Origin: Arion vulgaris
Taxonomy: Eukaryota; Mollusca; Gastropoda; Stylommatophora; Arionidae
Assembly (NCBI GenBank): GCA_020796225.1
Contig: CM036753.1
Span: 84,850,941-84,914,940, forward strand
Length of the DNA: 64,000 nucleotides
Direction: 5' to 3'
Position 1 is the stretch's first letter. The number at the start of each line of letters is the position of its first letter. Of the stretch, positions 9,430-19,805 are shown piece after piece. The notes under the pieces are model-generated. The model did no database searches. It was not told where the DNA came from and saw only the letters and a program-made list of their open reading frames with translations. The translations under genes were made by a program, and so were the position numbers.

Positions 9430-9515
9430 TTTGTGATGATGTGTAATGTGATGTGTAATGTGATGATGTGTAATGTGATGATGTGTAATGTGATGATGTG
9501 TAATGTGATGGGTAT
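9430..9515. repeat. 17-18-bp tandem repeat
   Basis: The unit is close to GTGATGATGTGTAAT, about five copies. Confidence 0.85.
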
Positions 9516-9732
9516 ACATTATACATTATCGAGATAAGGATAAAATTAAGATATGAGACAGTAACTTAACATTTGTTAAATAAATAAACAATGGACGCAG
9601 ATAAGTACGAACAGCAAGAATAATAGTCACATTTATTATGTAGACAATATGAACAAATCTATACTTATTCGTATAGTTATACAAGAAACTATACTTAGCA
9701 GTTTTGTACAAATACAGAAACACGTAACCCTC

Positions 9733-9840
9733 TTCTAATTTCTACAATTCGAATTGAATCTCTCAGTGTTACTCATGCAACTCTTCTAATGTCTACAATT
9801 CGAATTGAATCTCTCATTGTTATTCATGCAACTCTTCTAA
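9733..9840. repeat. 54-bp tandem duplication
   Basis: Two copies of a unit beginning CTCTTCTAATTTCTACAATT, followed by a third partial copy. Confidence 0.88.
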
Positions 9841-9914
9841 GACAAAATATAAGGAACGTAATTTTATAAAAGAGAGACTGAGAGAAAAAAAAAGCACTTT
9901 TTCATCAGGACGCG

Positions 9915-10182
9915 TAGATCAACAATGAAAATGAAAATCGTGGCATATCCCAAAGGACGTAGCCATCAACCACAGTAAACAAGTCGTTGATTTTCTAGGC
10001 ACCACTTATACGTTCAGTAGTTTGCCATTGCTTTCTGAACGGGTGGCGCCATCGTCCTTTGTTAAAATCAACGGAAACAATTTGCAAGCAAACTGTCCGC
10101 AGCGTGATTCGAACTCAGAAGGTCGGGGTTAATAGACAGAGTCACTAACCCCTAGGCCACAGACGCCACCATAGATCAACAA
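9915..10182 (-). mobile_element. SINE D copy 2 with 11-bp TSD
   Basis: The element (9926-10171) lies between perfect repeats TAGATCAACAA (9915-9925 and 10172-10182). On the minus strand the head carries TAGTGACTCTG and a B-box-like GTTCGAATCACG, followed by the family D body ending at AAAATCGTGGCATATCC read on the plus strand. Confidence 0.92.
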
Positions 10183-10469
10183 GCATAAACAATAAAAAAT
10201 GAAATCGTTACAGAGATTATTGACAAGAGATTAACTGGTTTATTAGGGGATTAAACCGCTTAAACTGTTCACGGTGAATCCAAAGTGTTAAAAAAAATTA
10301 AGTTCGATAAATTGATGTTTGTTTGTCTTCTTGTACATTCTCTGTGTCGAGACATGTAATTGAAACTAAAAATGCACCGTTTTTTGGTTATATCAGTTAG
10401 TGTAGGTTACTAAATTTTAAAAAAGAATACATTTGTGGAGAATCCAAAGGTATGCATAAATGAAGTAGA

Positions 10470-10545
10470 TAGATTAACTGTTCTAATCCTTATAGATTAA
10501 CTGCTCTAATCCTTATAGATTAACTGTTCTAATCCTTTGAACCTA
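10470..10545. repeat. 23-bp tandem repeat (3 units)
   Basis: The unit is ATAGATTAACTGTTCTAATCC, three copies. Confidence 0.88.
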
Positions 10546-10702
10546 TTTATAGACACCCTCATTCATGTAGGAGGCATCAGTTACAACTTTTCTGCACAAA
10601 TCTCTGACTTGTGGCAGCCAAAAGAGGTATGTAATCGATCCGGAAAGGGCCGACTGAAATGTCACTCAGATAAGAGCCCCTGGGGTAACCTTAGCTTTTC
10701 GT

Positions 10703-10772
10703 CCTTCCTTCTCTGACGTCCCAAAGTTTAGTTGATGTCCTTCCTTCTCTGACGTCCCAAAGTTTAGTTGAA
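10703..10772. repeat. 35-bp tandem duplication
   Basis: Two perfect copies of a unit starting GTCCTTCCTTCTCTGACGTC. Confidence 0.88.
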
Positions 10773-10865
10773 ATGAGAATTTGGTGCACTGAGAAGGAAA
10801 TGGGGAAAAAAAAATCAGAAGTGACTGGTCTAGACATGGTTTAGGTAGATGATAGACCTTTGATA

Positions 10866-11125
10866 CCACAAGCAATGGGCCAATTTTGGTACCATAAGCA
10901 GTGGGCCAGTTTTGGTACCATAAGCAGTGGGCCAGTTTTGGTACCACAAGCAATGGTCCAGTTTTGGTACCACAAGCAATGGTCCAATTTTGGTACCACA
11001 AGCAATGGTCCAATTTTGGTACCATAAGCAGTGGGCCAGTTTTGGTACCATAAGCAGTGGGCCAATTTTGGTACCATAAGCAGTGGGTCAGTGTTGATAC
11101 CATAAGCAGTGGGCCAGTTTTGTTG
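10866..11125. repeat. 26-bp minisatellite (about 10 units)
   Basis: The unit is TTTTGGTACCATAAGCAGTG plus GGCCAG, with an alternative CACAAGCAATGGTCCA form. Because 26 is not a multiple of three, three overlapping minus-strand ORFs of 73-145 aa read the same repeat in rotating frames; none is a gene. The array ends a few bases before the TSD of SINE B copy 2. Confidence 0.95.
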
Positions 11126-11130
11126 TTGTT

Positions 11131-11398
11131 AGTGTTACTTGTCTTTGTCTTCGTTCTTTACGACCAATTTTAATCCCTTGTTGTGATATGTTTGATCTTT
11201 GCCAAGAACGTGTACACGTTTCACATTGGTTTGGTAGGTCCATAAACGCAAAGACTTCTACACGTTTAGGGCACATGCATCCGATTTCAGCCACCCCTCC
11301 TTAATCGCCTCTTACGGCATGCGTGGCAGGTAACAGTGGTTCTATTCTATACACCCCAAATTTGGACCCTGGTAACCACTCGGTCGAGTGTTGCTTGT
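11131..11398 (-). mobile_element. SINE B copy 2 with TSD
   Basis: The element is 11143-11386 on the minus strand, flanked by AGTGTTACTTGT (11131-11142) and AGTGTTGCTTGT (11387-11398), one mismatch. The core ATCGCCTCTTACGGCATGCG and block GCCAAGAACGTGTACACG are intact. The tail is short and lacks a long GAA run. Confidence 0.9.
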
Positions 11399-11739
11399 AA
11401 ACTGTCTTGTCTGCATCTTTTCCTAGCACGAAACAAGACACATCAACTTAAGACACGATCTATCTATAAGACAGACATGGAACAAGTACATAATCCCACC
11501 AATCTCCTCTGTTATTTCATTAAACAACTTCCGTCTTCCCTTAAACCCGTATACAAAGACAGAAACTGGAGTTCCCATGAATAATGGGTTGTAATTATAA
11601 GTTATTCTCAGGAAAACCCAACTTTGAGATGGTTGAGAGATTGTGGAATGCACTGAGTCATTTGAAATCTTTCTATAATCTGTCACACTTTCAAGGTATC
11701 TCATTACCATCTTAACTCCACTTTCACAAACTATGAATA

Positions 11740-11960
11740 GACAATGGAGGTCTCTGTGGTTAAACCGTTGCCTCGAGTTCCGAAGAACGTGTGTTCAAAT
11801 CCGAACTGCGATATTCTGTTCAAAAATTCATTTTATCCAGATATCCCTATGATTGTTGCTGGGGCTATGGAGTTCTTGCTTTGTGTAATTCTCACGGCAG
11901 GGGTGTGCTATTTTGCAGAGAAGGACCGAGTCGTATGAGGTAAAAACCCGGTGCAATGAA
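11740..11960 (+). mobile_element. SINE F copy 1 (tRNA-like head)
   Basis: The head GTCTCTGTGGTTAAACCGTT is followed by a B-box-like TGTGTTCAAATCCGAAC. The body GATTGTTGCTGGGGCTATGG, then GGGGTGTGCTATTTTGCAGA, is shared with 25190 (plus), 41300 (minus), 39898 (minus, partial) and 4150 (minus, partial). The 64-aa ORF across it is incidental. Confidence 0.78.
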
Positions 11961-12214
11961 GTCTATATTTCGTCTTCATACCGTAGACACTGGAGACTTT
12001 GTCTTTGTTAAGTGTTACAACTGTCATGGTAGAAGAAGAGACTGGCTGCCAACTTAGCGCGATCAAGGGCAACGTCTAGTAAAGTCGACTTCAATAAATT
12101 GTCTCAGCTGTAATCTATACCAGTTTCGTAACGGACGAATAAGCAGTTTAGGACGAAACGGTGATGCATCCCTATCATTTTGGAGTTGGGCAACAAGTGG
12201 TTTTTGGTGGTTTT

Positions 12215-12491
12215 AGTGAAACGATATGAGTGAGCGTCTGTAGCTCAAGCGGTAGTGAGCTTGATCACGAACCCAAACGTACCTGATTCAAATCCCACGG
12301 TGGGCAAGTTTGGAAGCAAATTCGTTTCCGTGGGATTTTACAAAAAGGTAAAAATAGACCTCACCGTTCAGAAAACAATGGCAAACTACTGAAAGTATAA
12401 GTGGTGCCTAGAAAATCAACGACTAGTTTACTGTGGTTGATGGCTACGTCCTTTAGGATATGCCACAATTTTCATTTTCAGTGAAACAATA
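12215..12491 (+). mobile_element. SINE D copy 3, best-preserved, with TSD
   Basis: The element is 12227-12479 (253 bp), flanked by AGTGAAACGATA and AGTGAAACAATA. The head reads as a tRNA 5' part with A box TAGCTCAAGCGGTAG (12240) and B box GATTCAAATCCC (12285). The body includes GGAAGCAAATTCGTTTCCG, GACCTCACCGTTCAG, GAAAGTATAAGTGGTGCC and ends GATATGCCACAATTTTC. Confidence 0.93.
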
Positions 12492-12740
12492 AAGACAGAG
12501 AAAATAACAAATAGATCTATCTAGAAAGAATTCATAATCAAAGAAAACGGACTGATGCTACAAATAATAATGATAACATTGAAGTATGTTGAACATATAA
12601 AAAGAGACGACGGATTGAACAAGACCATGGATGATTGTATCTGATGATTTGAGCATGACTGTTGTAGAGGCGGGACACCTGGCCTATGTAAGAGAGAAAT
12701 TCAGCAGGACTGTTAGGGACAACATTCTGCTCAGAAAAAG
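12492..12740 (+). mobile_element. LINE tail, strongly decayed
   Basis: Blocks match the C-terminal tail of the LINE at 52.6-53.6 kb: AATAGATCTATC.AGAAAGAA, then a degraded FGHI region, then GAGGCGGGACACCTGGCCTATG and GAGAGAAATTCAGCAGGACTG, which translate to the homologue of EHLAYEREKFRRTV. Frameshifts and a missing central segment show an inactive copy. Confidence 0.75.
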
Positions 12741-12891
12741 TTGATGATAATAATGTCTCCCAACAAACACCACAATCTGTAACTTTGTTTGTTAATTTAT
12801 TGTATTTCTTGAAATAATCTGTTTTATCAGCTTCAAGTTCAGTTTTTCAAGAATGTTTTTACTCTCTCTCTTTTTCTTTCTCCTCTCACCC

Positions 12892-12936
<45 letters not shown>

Positions 12937-13550
12937 CTGCGATGCTTGCACACAAACACATTCTCAGAAATACTATATTTATACTGATATTTCACAATTG
13001 ACCATAGACCTACAAATAACAATATTAATCAACTGCTTAATTTCAAGATATGTTTACCTGTTGCCCAAATTGTATGCATTTTCTGTCAAATATGCTGATA
13101 CTGACTTTTCTTATCTGTCTCTAATGTTTTTTCTTCCCAGCTTTTTATTATAGGAACAACAACAATATTTACATGTTAATAGTTCTTCTGAAACTTTACA
13201 CAACACTAACTCTTGTTTCCTATGCCCTTGATATTAATACTGGTATTGTGTGTAAGTCATTATCTTTTGTCCATGGTTAATTAAGTTTCAAACCAGCATC
13301 TGTTTATTTGATGTCATAGTGACAGGCTGTAGAATAAAAATATCTCGCTGATATCGAATCTATCTAGATTTAACCCTTCCCCCTTCTGAGCCGATATAAT
13401 GGTATGTGGTATGTTTTAAGTTAACGCAAAGTCCGTATACCAGCCAAATTTTAGTATACATTGGAAAATAAATTCGTCCGGGAGTAAAAGAAATTATTTA
13501 GTGAAAATGTCAGCAGTTTGGAATTATAAGTACAAGCAGAACTGTATACA
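12740..13550. other. Unassigned DNA with (CT)n/(CA)n tract
   Basis: It contains a (CT)n run at about 12880-12927 passing into (CA)n. Otherwise nothing is recognised; the 76-aa minus ORF is a read-through of the (CT)n tract. Confidence 0.5.
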
Positions 13551-13554
13551 AGAG

Positions 13555-13700
13555 AAGCAGAATGAAGAGTATGGTAAACCAAGTGCTACGGAAGCTATTA
13601 TTAATCATACACTTCGACGTCTGCTGGAGGAGATTGAGCCCATATTGGTCTGCCCGTAGTGACATAGCGCCAGTCCAGTAGCCAATAAATATTTATTCAC
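13555..13700 (+). repeat. Dispersed repeat family G, copy 2
   Basis: CACTTCGACGTCTGCTGGAG, GAGATTGAGCCC, GGTCTGCCCG and a terminal AGTAGCCAATAAATATT align with the other family G copies; the 5' part is weakly preserved. Confidence 0.55.
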
Positions 13701-14690
13701 TTTATACTATCATTATGACTAACCAAATTGTTAAATTTTCTGTAAACTGAAAACTCTTTGAGTGTTTTTCAAACAACAAAATTATATATTTTTTAATTAC
13801 TGCGTTTATAGTGCGTAATGTTTTTATATATATATGTATATATTTACATAAAAGATGATGATGATAATGCAACAGCAATCTCAAAGTACACAACAATGGC
13901 ATCAAAAGCAAAGTAGTAAAGCAGCAGGCTGTAAGAAGTTAAATATTTATTTTGGTCCCTTAGATACGGCTATAGTTGTTCTTCTCATATTTTATTGTCT
14001 ACAGCACTCCATCATTTTTCCAATTTCAACATCATGAACATCAGCTTTGCTTAAACAACCGAGCCAGCACGCCAGGAGCTTTCAAAACCTATAGTGCCGC
14101 AATGAACTGCTTGACGTTTATTGTAACGAATAACTCCATCACTTCAAACGAAGCAACTTTCAGCCATGACGTTGAACCGTAGGAGGGAAAGAAAACGGAC
14201 GCCGTTGTTGACTAGTATCTGAAACAAACTTGGTTTAGCTACGTTCACAAATTTTAATATTCTGTGACCTTATACTCTCAGCAGGAGTCACATTAGGTCT
14301 TTGGCATGGAAATACGAGAGGTATGGAATTATAGTTCAGCATTAAAACACTTTTAAAGCGGTTGTTGTGTGGTTTTTAAACTTGTTGTATGTTTAGACAG
14401 TGAAGGGAGGGGGTGGTTGACAAATCCAAAATACATGATAATTACTGTGCATGTGAATTATACTGCCAAAGCAAACCAAATGGGCGGACATTGAGATGCA
14501 GATCTTGAATGTCAAAACAATGCACACACAGAGATGACGTATACATTCATTGAAAAATTGAAAAATACGATACAATTAGTTTGATTGTTTTTCTCTGTAA
14601 TAACTTGTCATTGACAACTTCACAAAACAGAGGTTATTGAATCGTTGGGTTAGTTTATTAATTGGTGGCGCAGAGAAATAGGTAGAGAGA
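13700..14690. other. Unassigned DNA
   Basis: About 1 kb of AT-rich sequence with short incidental ORFs and a short (TA)n. No known family. Confidence 0.45.
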
Positions 14691-14700
14691 CAGGGAAGAT

Positions 14701-15255
14701 GTAGTAGAAGGTATAGAGGAGATACAATGGAGGTATAGAGGAGATACAATGGAGGTTAGAGGAGATACAATGGAGGTATAGAGGAGATACAATGGAGGTT
14801 AGAGGAGATATAATGGAGGTTAGAGGAGATGCAATGGAGGTTAGAGGAGATATAATGGAGGTATAGAGGAGATATAATGGAAGTATAGAGGAGATACAAT
14901 GGAGGTTAGAGGAGATACAATGGAGGTTAGAGGAGATACAATGGAGGTTAGAGGAGATAATGAGGTTAGAGGAGATACAATGGAGGTTAGAGGAGATACA
15001 ATGGAGGTTAGAGGAGATAAATGAGGTATAGAGGAGATACAATGGAGGTTAGAGGAGATACAATGGAGGTTAGAGGAGATACAATGGAGGTTAGAGGAGA
15101 TACAATGGAGGTTAGAGGAGATACAATGGAGGTTAGAGGAGATACAATGGAGGTTAGAGGAGATACAATGGAGGTTAGAGGAGATATAATGGAGTTATAG
15201 AGGAGATACAATGGAGGTTAGAGGAGGTACAATGGAGGTATAGAGGAGATACATG
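14701..15255. repeat. 21-23-bp minisatellite (about 25 units)
   Basis: Units alternate between AGGTTAGAGGAGATACAATGG (21 bp) and AGGTATAGAGGAGATACAATGG (22 bp). The array is strongly purine-biased on the plus strand. The minus-strand ORFs of 130 and 67 aa (serine/leucine repeats) are read-through. Confidence 0.95.
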
Positions 15256-15740
15256 GATGAAGCAGAGAGGCAGAAAGGTCGGGGAACTAGTGAGAGACAA
15301 ACAGGTGTAGAATAGAAGGTTAATGAAAGTGTTGAACGAAAGAAAGGAATGAAGAGATAGAAGCAGATGATATGAAGGGGTATGGTAAGAGTTCGATGCG
15401 GCGTGATGCTGATCACATCACCCATCGTGTGCCGACGGTCAATGAAAATACAGGCCTAACACTGTATTGCCCTATCTACCACGGGGTATAAAAGGGTTAA
15501 ACAACAAAAAATAACAAAGAGTTCGATGACTAACAGAAAATGAAATCTTGATTGAAAGATTGATTAATATAAGGGGCGGTAAAGAAGTGTACTATTAAGT
15601 TCAGATGTAAGAACAGTAACTGTTGCTTAACATTCAATGTATGTACACAAACTGACTAATCACCAGATAAAGAATTATATTCCATGTTTTTGTTACAGTA
15701 AAACGTCAATGGAATACAGTCGAGAAATTGAAAGTATCTG
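15255..15740. other. Unassigned DNA
   Basis: No repeat or gene recognised. Confidence 0.4.
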
Positions 15741-15741
15741 C

Positions 15742-16001
15742 CACCCGTCTGGTGCCGGGACCCGCAAGGAAAGCAAAGAATAGTACCTATGCGACCTACA
15801 ATGCATGTCGTAAGAGGTGGCTAATATAGGCACTAGGGATGCTACCCAAGTAAATAAAAGCAGCGCAGAAATCGGATGTGTTGGCCTACTTGTAGGCGCA
15901 TAACTGGCACAACAACGTACACTCGCTCTTAGGCTCAGATCACATACAAATCACACAGTGGTTGACAAGTGGTGGATATGGAGCGTTCAAAGAAGAAGAA
16001 G
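15742..16001 (+). mobile_element. SINE A copy 3
   Basis: Head GGTGCCGGGACCCGC, core GCATGTCGTAAGAGGTGGCT, CAGAAATCGGATGTG, GGCCTACTTGTAGGCGCAT, TCTTAGGCTCAGATCACA and tail AAGAAGAAGAAG. The single-copy CCTACTTGTAGG block is the ancestral form of the 0.9-kb array unit. A SINE C copy follows without a gap. Confidence 0.9.
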
Positions 16002-16430
16002 ATCTCTGCGACGTAGAGGCTAAATGCTCGCTTCTCGTTCCAAATGTAATCGGTTCGCTCCCTTGTGTTATTAATTCTGCATTGGGATATTTTTTCAGAT
16101 TTTCCTTGATCTCAGTGTAGGTGAGATCGAGTTTCTAGTCCTATCGGATATAGACAATAAAAAGGTAGGTCCCGTATTCAAGTTGAGCACGTAAAAGAAC
16201 CCTTGGCAGTTAAAAATGGAAAAAGTTGTCTGGTAAGCCGCTGCCTGGGCAAGATTCATTAGAAAGTTTTTTTTTATTCCTACAAAATATTTTCATCATC
16301 TTCTAACCAACACTGGAAACCCTCACCGGTGCTTCGCTGCTCGTGCTCTGCCGCTGTTATCTTCCCGTATAAGAAAGAGATCGGAACACACATGGTTACT
16401 CACCGAAGTGCAATGATGATGGTCCGTCAA
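16002..16430 (+). mobile_element. SINE C copy 2, near full length
   Basis: Head GATCTCTGCGACGTAGAGG with B-box-like CGGTTCGCTCCC; body CTCAGTGTAGGTGAGATCGA, GAGCACGTAAAAGAACCC, AAGCCGCTGCCTGGGC, TAAGAAAGAGATCGGA; 3' end CAATGATGATGGTCC. The usual TCAA tail is missing, and LINE coding sequence starts directly after it. Confidence 0.85.
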
Positions 16431-16640
16431 AACAGAAAGGCAGTAAAACTTCTCACAACTGCAAGTATACCTTGCCCACACTGTACACGAACATTTCAAG
16501 CCCGTATCGGGCTCACTAGTCATCTACGACACACAGAGAAACATAACGCAACTACATTCCCTTGATGAACATTTGTGTGCTCATCATCACCCGTGATGGA
16601 CGAGCATCAAATATATATCTCTTTAAGTACTGCCGGAGCT
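16431..16640 (+). mobile_element. LINE 3' end with C2H2-like finger
   Basis: The translation CPHCTRTFQARIGLTSHLR (C-x2-C-x12-H) is the C2H2-type finger found at the C-terminus of a widespread group of animal non-LTR retrotransposons. The normal HLRTH ending is broken by a one-base frameshift after HLR. The following TGAACA..CATCATCACCCGTGATGG resembles the 3' UTR of such elements. The exact clade cannot be stated from this fragment. Confidence 0.65.
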
Positions 16641-16790
16641 ATTTCTGATGAGATTGCTAATTACATTGTGAAAACAGAAACCTATTAAATTGTGGTAGAT
16701 AATACATCTAAACTACTATATAATTTATACTAGCATTGGATTCTCCGACAGGAGTTATTTCTTATTTTTTAATGTTTGTTGCCCAACATG
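16640..16790. other. Unassigned AT-rich DNA
   Basis: Nothing recognised. Confidence 0.4.
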
Positions 16791-16890
16791 CTCTAATATA
16801 ACCAGTAAAAGGTTCGCCTTAGGTTGACATCGTCGTGCCTCGATTTAAAGAAGCTTTAATCCATTATATAACAAACAATTTCATGTGCTC
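16790..16890 (+). repeat. Unclassified dispersed repeat, copy 1
   Basis: CCTTAGGTTGA, then TTTAAAGAAGCTTTAATC and TATAACAAACAA, in the same order and spacing as at 36480-36585. Retroposon-like AACAAAC 3' end; class unknown. Confidence 0.6.
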
Positions 16891-16916
16891 GTATAATGCA
16901 ATATATTATTTCAAAA

Positions 16917-17020
16917 CAAAATTAAGTGAACTATATTTTAGTTTAAACGTTGTCGTTTCATCAAAACAAAATTAAATGAACTATATTTTAGTTTAAACGT
17001 TGTCGTTTCATCAAAACATT
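16917..17020. repeat. 52-bp tandem duplication
   Basis: Two copies of a unit starting TCATCAAAACAAAATTAA and ending GTTTAAACGTTGTCGTT, with a single G/A difference. Confidence 0.9.
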
Positions 17021-17050
17021 TTCAAACTTAGAATTATTGATCTCATTTCA

Positions 17051-17270
17051 TCTTCTTCTTCGAACGCTTTTAGATTGACCACTTGTTAACCATTCTTTGT
17101 GATTTATATATGATCCGAGCCTAAAAGAAGGTATGCGTTGTGCCAGTTATGAGCCTACAAGAACATCCGATTTTTGCTTTTTATTTATTAGGGTAGCTTC
17201 CTTAGGCCCCTACCTCAGTCGCCTCTTACGACATGCCTTGTAGGTTGCAGTGGTACTATTCTTTGCTTTA
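17051..17270 (-). mobile_element. SINE A copy 4, 5'-truncated
   Basis: (CTT)n tail at the left, CGAACGCTTTTAGATTGACC, GATCCGAGCCTAAAAGAAGG, core GTCGCCTCTTACGACATGCC; the sequence stops at CTATTCTTTGCTT, so the GCCGGG head is missing. Confidence 0.87.
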
Positions 17271-17355
17271 AAAATAAAAACACGTTAAAACGTAGAATTA
17301 TTGTTCTGACGACTCAATTGTTTCATTTTAGTTGTTTTTTTAAATGTCTACAATA

Positions 17356-17416
17356 CACGGAGATACTGCAGTAATTAGTCAAATATTGACGGAGATACTG
17401 CAGTAATTAGTCAAAT
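17356..17416. repeat. Short tandem duplication (about 28 bp)
   Basis: GGAGATACTGCAGTAATTAG plus TCAAAT occurs twice in succession. Confidence 0.85.
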
Positions 17417-17462
17417 TGAGAAATAGAATAGTATGCTTTCTTTTCCAATACTTGTTCCTAAT

Positions 17463-17886
17463 CTTCTTCTTCTTCGAATGCTCCTTATCGACTACTTGTT
17501 AACCATTCTGTACGATTGTACATTGTGCAAGTAAATATCATTATAAGTAGGCCAGAATATCGTATTTCTGCGAAAATTGTTATTTATTGGGTTGCTTCCA
17601 TAGGTCCCTACCTCAGTCGCCTCTTACGACATGCCTTGTAGGTCGCAGTGGTACTATTCGTTGCTTCCTAGTCCCCTACCTCAGTCGTCTCTTACGACAT
17701 GCCTTGTAGGTGCAGTGGTACCATTCGTTGCTTCCTAGTCTCCTACCTCAGTCGTCTCTTACGACATGCCTTGTAGGTGCAGTGGTACCATTCGTTGCTT
17801 CCTAGTCTCCTACCTCAGTCGTCTCTTACGACATGCCTTGTAGTTCGCAGTGGTACTATTCGTTGCTTCCCGGTACCACACGGACG
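17463..17886 (-). mobile_element. SINE A copy 5 with fourfold-duplicated core
   Basis: A complete minus-strand copy from the (CTT)n tail to the head at 17886 (GTGTGGTACCGGGAAG on the minus strand). The core and promoter-proximal part (17607-17875) is present four times in tandem with a 67-68-bp period. The ACATTGTGCAAG / ATAAGTAGGCC part and tail are single copy. Confidence 0.9.
17607..17875 (-). repeat. 67-bp tandem repeat inside SINE A (4 units)
   Basis: Each unit runs CCTACCTCAGTCGTCTCTTA through TTCGTTGCTTCCTAGTCT. Unit starts are at 17607, 17675, 17742 and 17809. The first and last units keep the GGTCGCAG/GTTCGCAG variant; the inner two are nearly identical (GTGCAGTGGTACCATTCG), as expected for recent unequal exchange. 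Confidence 0.95.
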
Positions 17887-18102
17887 TGCTTATAGATCCA
17901 AATAATAGTAAAGACATTAACGAACAGAATATTTGTGTCAGTATCCACAATACTTGCTTGCATTCGTGCTATTTTGTTCTGTGTCTGTTGCGAATTGGCT
18001 TATTCTTATTATTTTAGACAAATTATTGTTATTTTGTACCGGCTAACAGTTGTCAAGTAAATCGATGTTTTTATTTACTGTTGCCTGCAGTTTATATTCT
18101 TA

Positions 18103-18283
18103 TAAATAAACAGGGGCGGCTCGTCATTAAGGGTTAGTGGGGCTGGGACCCACCAATAATCAAAATGAGAAATAACATCCCCGAAGACAAATAATAGTAA
18201 TTACTTCAAAACCCATGATTTTCCCTAAAATTTGTGTCTGGCCCCACCAAGAAAAATGACCACGAGCCGCCACTGTAAATATA
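18103..18283 (-). mobile_element. hAT-like MITE, CAGTGGCGGCTCG family, copy 2
   Basis: The element is 18111-18275. Ends CAGGGGCGGCTCGTCATTAA and ACCACGAGCCGCCACTG are inverted repeats. Flanking octamers TAAATAAA and TAAATATA match 7/8. It is reversed relative to the 3.8-kb copy. Confidence 0.88.
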
Positions 18284-18289
18284 TATATA

Positions 18290-19160
18290 TATAGGAACTA
18301 TCATGGCTCCTTGCAGACATACGTGAACCACTAGCTTTCTTCTCGTTATTCGAAGTATTTAGGTCATTCCTTCATGTAGTCTACACATAATCTGCCCATC
18401 ACATCGACCTCTGAGACGTTTCTTGATTTCTGATAAGACACTGATATTTACTCACGGTGCTCTACGATGAGGTTGAGAGATAGACTGGGGCGTATACTCA
18501 ATCTTATATCGTGTGTCGTTGCAATACATTCAGAACTGTTATTACCATGGTAACATCTTCCAAGGTTGAGAAGAAAGGCAAGCGGTTTCTTATAAGCAAA
18601 CTGACACTTCAAGCGCATCAATAAAAAATAATTCTTTAATAAAAATTTAAAATCTGCATTTAAAAGCACTAAATTGTGTGTTTATGATCAAGTTGCTAGA
18701 TAAGGGGACTGCTAGACTTTATACATTATACATCTACATACCAACTATTACGGTTCTAATGCTGGACATGTTTTTCAAGGGTAGAGAGTCTATCCCATCT
18801 TGATACGTTACTCTTAAGAAAGTTTAAACTCATTGAGAAATGTTTGTTGCTAAGTTTTCTTTTCTTTATAGAAAGTCTAAACTCATTGAGATATATTTGT
18901 TGATCTTAGAAGTTCTAACTTACTTTAAGAAAGTCTAAACTCATTGATATATGTTATTGTAAAATATCAACAAGCATCTTCCTCTAGATTTGTCAAAGTT
19001 TGTTAATAAATTCATTACAATATTATATAAAAAACTAATCAATAGTTGTGTACGTGGTATTCTACTAAAATTGATCACTTCCAGGTTATTCTTTCATGTT
19101 TAGATAAAATGGAGAGATGAGAGGGACAAGAAATTGTAGAGATGAGAGGAATATGATGTT
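18290..19160. other. Unassigned DNA with a 26-bp degenerate repeat
   Basis: AAGAAAGTCTAAACTCATTG followed by AGATAT recurs at about 18820, 18865 and 18925. The rest, including a 73-aa minus ORF, is unremarkable. Confidence 0.5.
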
Positions 19161-19164
19161 CAAG

Positions 19165-19805
19165 TTGCTACTGGAACCTGCTGTGGGGGGTAAGGCGAGA
19201 AATTTTTGCGTAGAAAACCTGGCTGTGATAGAGAAGTGAGGAGAGAGAACTAATGGAGTGCATAGTTCCTGATACTACTGAAGCTACTGGAACCTGACTG
19301 TGACAGACAGAGAGACAGACAGAGAGAGACAGATTGAGAGACAGAGAGAGAAAGAGACAGAGAGAGAGAAATGATGGTGTATGGCGCCTAGTGCTATAGG
19401 AACCTGGCTGTGATAGAGAAAGTGAGAGAGAGAGAGAACTAATGAGTGCATAGTTCCTGATACTACTGAAGCTACTGGAACCTGACTGTGACAGCAGAGA
19501 GAAACTAATGGAGTGCATAGTTTCTGATACTACTGAAGCTACTGGAACCTGACTGTGACAGACAGAGAGAGAACTAATGGAGTGCATAGTTTCTGATACT
19601 ACTAAAGCTACTGGAACCTGACTGTGACAGACAGAGAGAGAACTAATGGAGTGTATAGTTCCTGATACTACTGAAGCTACTGGAACCTGATTGTGAAAGA
19701 CAGAGAGAACTAATGGAGGCATAGTTCCTGATACTACTGAAGCTACTGGAACCTGACTGTGACAGATAGAGAGAGAACTAACGGAGTGTATGTTTCCTGA
19801 TATTT
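19165..19805. repeat. 65-80-bp tandem repeat (about 8 units)
   Basis: The unit contains ACTAATGGAGTGCATAGTT, CCTGATACTACTGAAGCTAC, TGGAACCTGACTGTGACAG and a variable (GA)n stretch that changes the unit length. The minus-strand 184-aa ORF (serine/valine repeats) is read-through. Confidence 0.92.

Noticed and set aside
10666..11103. 145-aa ORF and its two overlapping frame-shifted versions
   Set aside because: A 26-bp repeat that rotates through all three frames; the same peptide appears in each.
12227..12310. Genuine tRNA gene in the SINE D head
   Set aside because: Good boxes, but it is the start of a TSD-bounded SINE with at least four relatives here.
14650..15211. Serine/leucine-rich minus-strand ORFs
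   Set aside because: Complement of the 21-23-bp purine-rich minisatellite.
16329..16565. Host zinc-finger gene from the CPHCTRTFQARIGL motif
   Set aside because: A single degenerate finger frameshifted at the second histidine, with upstream SINE sequence and a LINE-like 3' UTR; a retrotransposon C-terminus fits better.
19168..19722. 184-aa minus-strand ORF
   Set aside because: Read-through of the 65-80-bp tandem repeat with (GA)n stretches.
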